Part shown: positions 5,964 through 6,382 of the stretch, one piece after another
Layout of the letters: each line of letters opens with the position of its first letter
Position numbering within the stretch: position 1 is the stretch's first letter
Origin: Mariprofundaceae bacterium
Lineage (GTDB): Bacteria > Pseudomonadota > Zetaproteobacteria > Mariprofundales > J009
Assembly: GCA_015489095.1 (NCBI GenBank)
Contig: WFMN01000087.1
Coordinates: 1 to 6,382, forward strand
DNA: 6,382 bases
Direction of reading: 5' to 3'
Notes under the pieces: generated by a model
Told to the model about the DNA's origin: nothing
Databases searched by the model: none
The model's input: only the letters and a program-made list of their open reading frames with translations
Position numbers and translations under genes: made by a program

Positions 5964-6038
5964 TGTCATTCCGGCCTCCGAGCCGGAATCTAGTGTGGGA
6001 ATGGGGGCAATGGATTCCGGATCAAGTCTGGAATGACG
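5964..6038. repeat. REP-like palindromic element with two hairpins
   Basis: About 75 bases bounded by inverted arms GTCATTCC (5965-5972) and GGAATGAC (6030-6037). Inside are two smaller stem-loops. The first is ATTCCGGC/GCCGGAAT (5968-5975 with 5982-5989, 6-base loop). The second is ATTCCGGA/TCTGGAAT (6014-6021 with 6027-6034, one G-T pair, 5-base loop). The 'GTCATTCC...GGAAT' core resembles dispersed intergenic repeats common in proteobacterial genomes. Copy number cannot be seen from one window. It lies between prfC and the pilin promoter. Confidence 0.75.
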
Positions 6039-6113
6039 GGGCGCGGGGAGGCGCATCGCCTGAACAGGCATCGCAAGTGACAATTTACGGCACGACAAAG
6101 GTGACATAAAGTG

Positions 6114-6382
6114 TCATCTTGGGTGCGCGCTCTCCCGCGTGGCGGCGAAGGTGATTTCGGGCCACTGCTCAATGGTGTAGTTCATCTTCCACGCGCTGGG
6201 GGCGAGGTAGGCGCGTTGCTGGTCGTGGTCAAGGGCGAGCGAGGTGGCGAACTCCTTGGCGAACCTCGCCATCTCGGCCTCTGAGCCCGATACCCAACGG
6301 GCGGTGGCGAACTCGGTGGCGACATAGTCGGCATCGACATTGTACTCGCTCTTCAGCCGCTCGACGGTGACATCAAACTGCA
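6114..6382 (-). CDS. prfC: Peptide chain release factor 3 (RF3), C-terminal part
   Basis: This is the 3' end of a gene whose 5' part lies beyond the right edge; 88 residues and a TGA stop are visible. The product is a translational GTPase that removes RF1/RF2 from the ribosome after peptide release. The GTPase domain is outside the window, so the call rests on the C-terminal domain. The sequence QFDVTVERLKSEYNVDA, then ATARWVSG, LALDHDQQRAYLA and a final TRE-containing tail, matches the E. coli RF3 C-terminus segment by segment (QFDVVVARLKSEYNVEA, ATARWVE, LALDGGDNLAYIA, final TREH) as I remember it. It is on the same strand as the pilin genes, with a 249-base gap before the first pilin. That gap holds the pilin's own promoter, so prfC is probably a separate upstream unit. 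No clear intrinsic terminator with a T-run follows it. Confidence 0.93.
   Translation of the reverse strand, partial: QFDVTVERLKSEYNVDADYVATEFATARWVSGSEAEMARFAKEFATSLALDHDQQRAYLAPSAWKMNYTIEQWPEITFAATRESAHPR

Noticed and set aside
5865..6107. Upstream extension of the first pilin frame to 206 residues
   Set aside because: It runs through the sigma-54 promoter and the REP-like repeat. The strong Shine-Dalgarno and the normal 12-residue leader place the start at 5864.
6102..6116. Small palindrome TGACA-TAAAG-TGTCA at the prfC stop as a terminator
   Set aside because: The stem is only five pairs, is AT-rich in the loop, overlaps the stop codon and has no T-run, so termination cannot be supported.

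Overview
The window carries one gene cluster, all read from the minus strand. It looks like a chromosomal segment of a GC-rich Gram-negative bacterium, most likely a proteobacterium. Three things support this: a type IV pilin with a good sigma-54 (-24/-12) promoter, a release factor 3 gene, and genes resembling the Myxococcus PilG-PilH-PilI transporter set. That set is typical of deltaproteobacterial-type lineages and some relatives. The exact phylum cannot be fixed from the sequence alone.

In transcription order (right to left) the layout is as follows. (1) 6114-6382: the 3' end of prfC. (2) 5865-6113: an intergenic region with a REP-like double hairpin (5964-6038), a sigma-54 promoter (5930-5945) and a strong Shine-Dalgarno. 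(3) 5487-5864: a cysteine-free type IV pilin. (4) 5032-5382: a second, paralogous pilin. Its conserved G|FTxIE processing site is present, but no usable start codon is in frame. A long hairpin sits where its translation start should be, and one extra G in a GGG run would restore an ordinary prepilin leader. (5) 2933-4984: a polytopic DUF2723/TMEM260-like glycosyltransferase (GT-C type) with a soluble TPR-like tail. (6) 2059-2931: a membrane-anchored helical-repeat (TPR-like) protein. (7) 1103-2062: an ABC ATPase. (8) 340-1113: a six-helix ABC-2-type permease. (9) 1-340: the start of a membrane-anchored protein, cut by the window edge, that I compare to PilG.

Genes 5 to 9 are packed with a 1-nt gap or with overlaps of 1, 4 and 11 nt, so they form one translationally coupled unit downstream of the pilins. 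My reading is a sigma-54-controlled pilin locus. In it, a possible O-glycosyltransferase and a PilGHI-like ABC transporter with a TPR partner serve pilus assembly or pilin modification. The individual families are recognisable. The joint function is inference.
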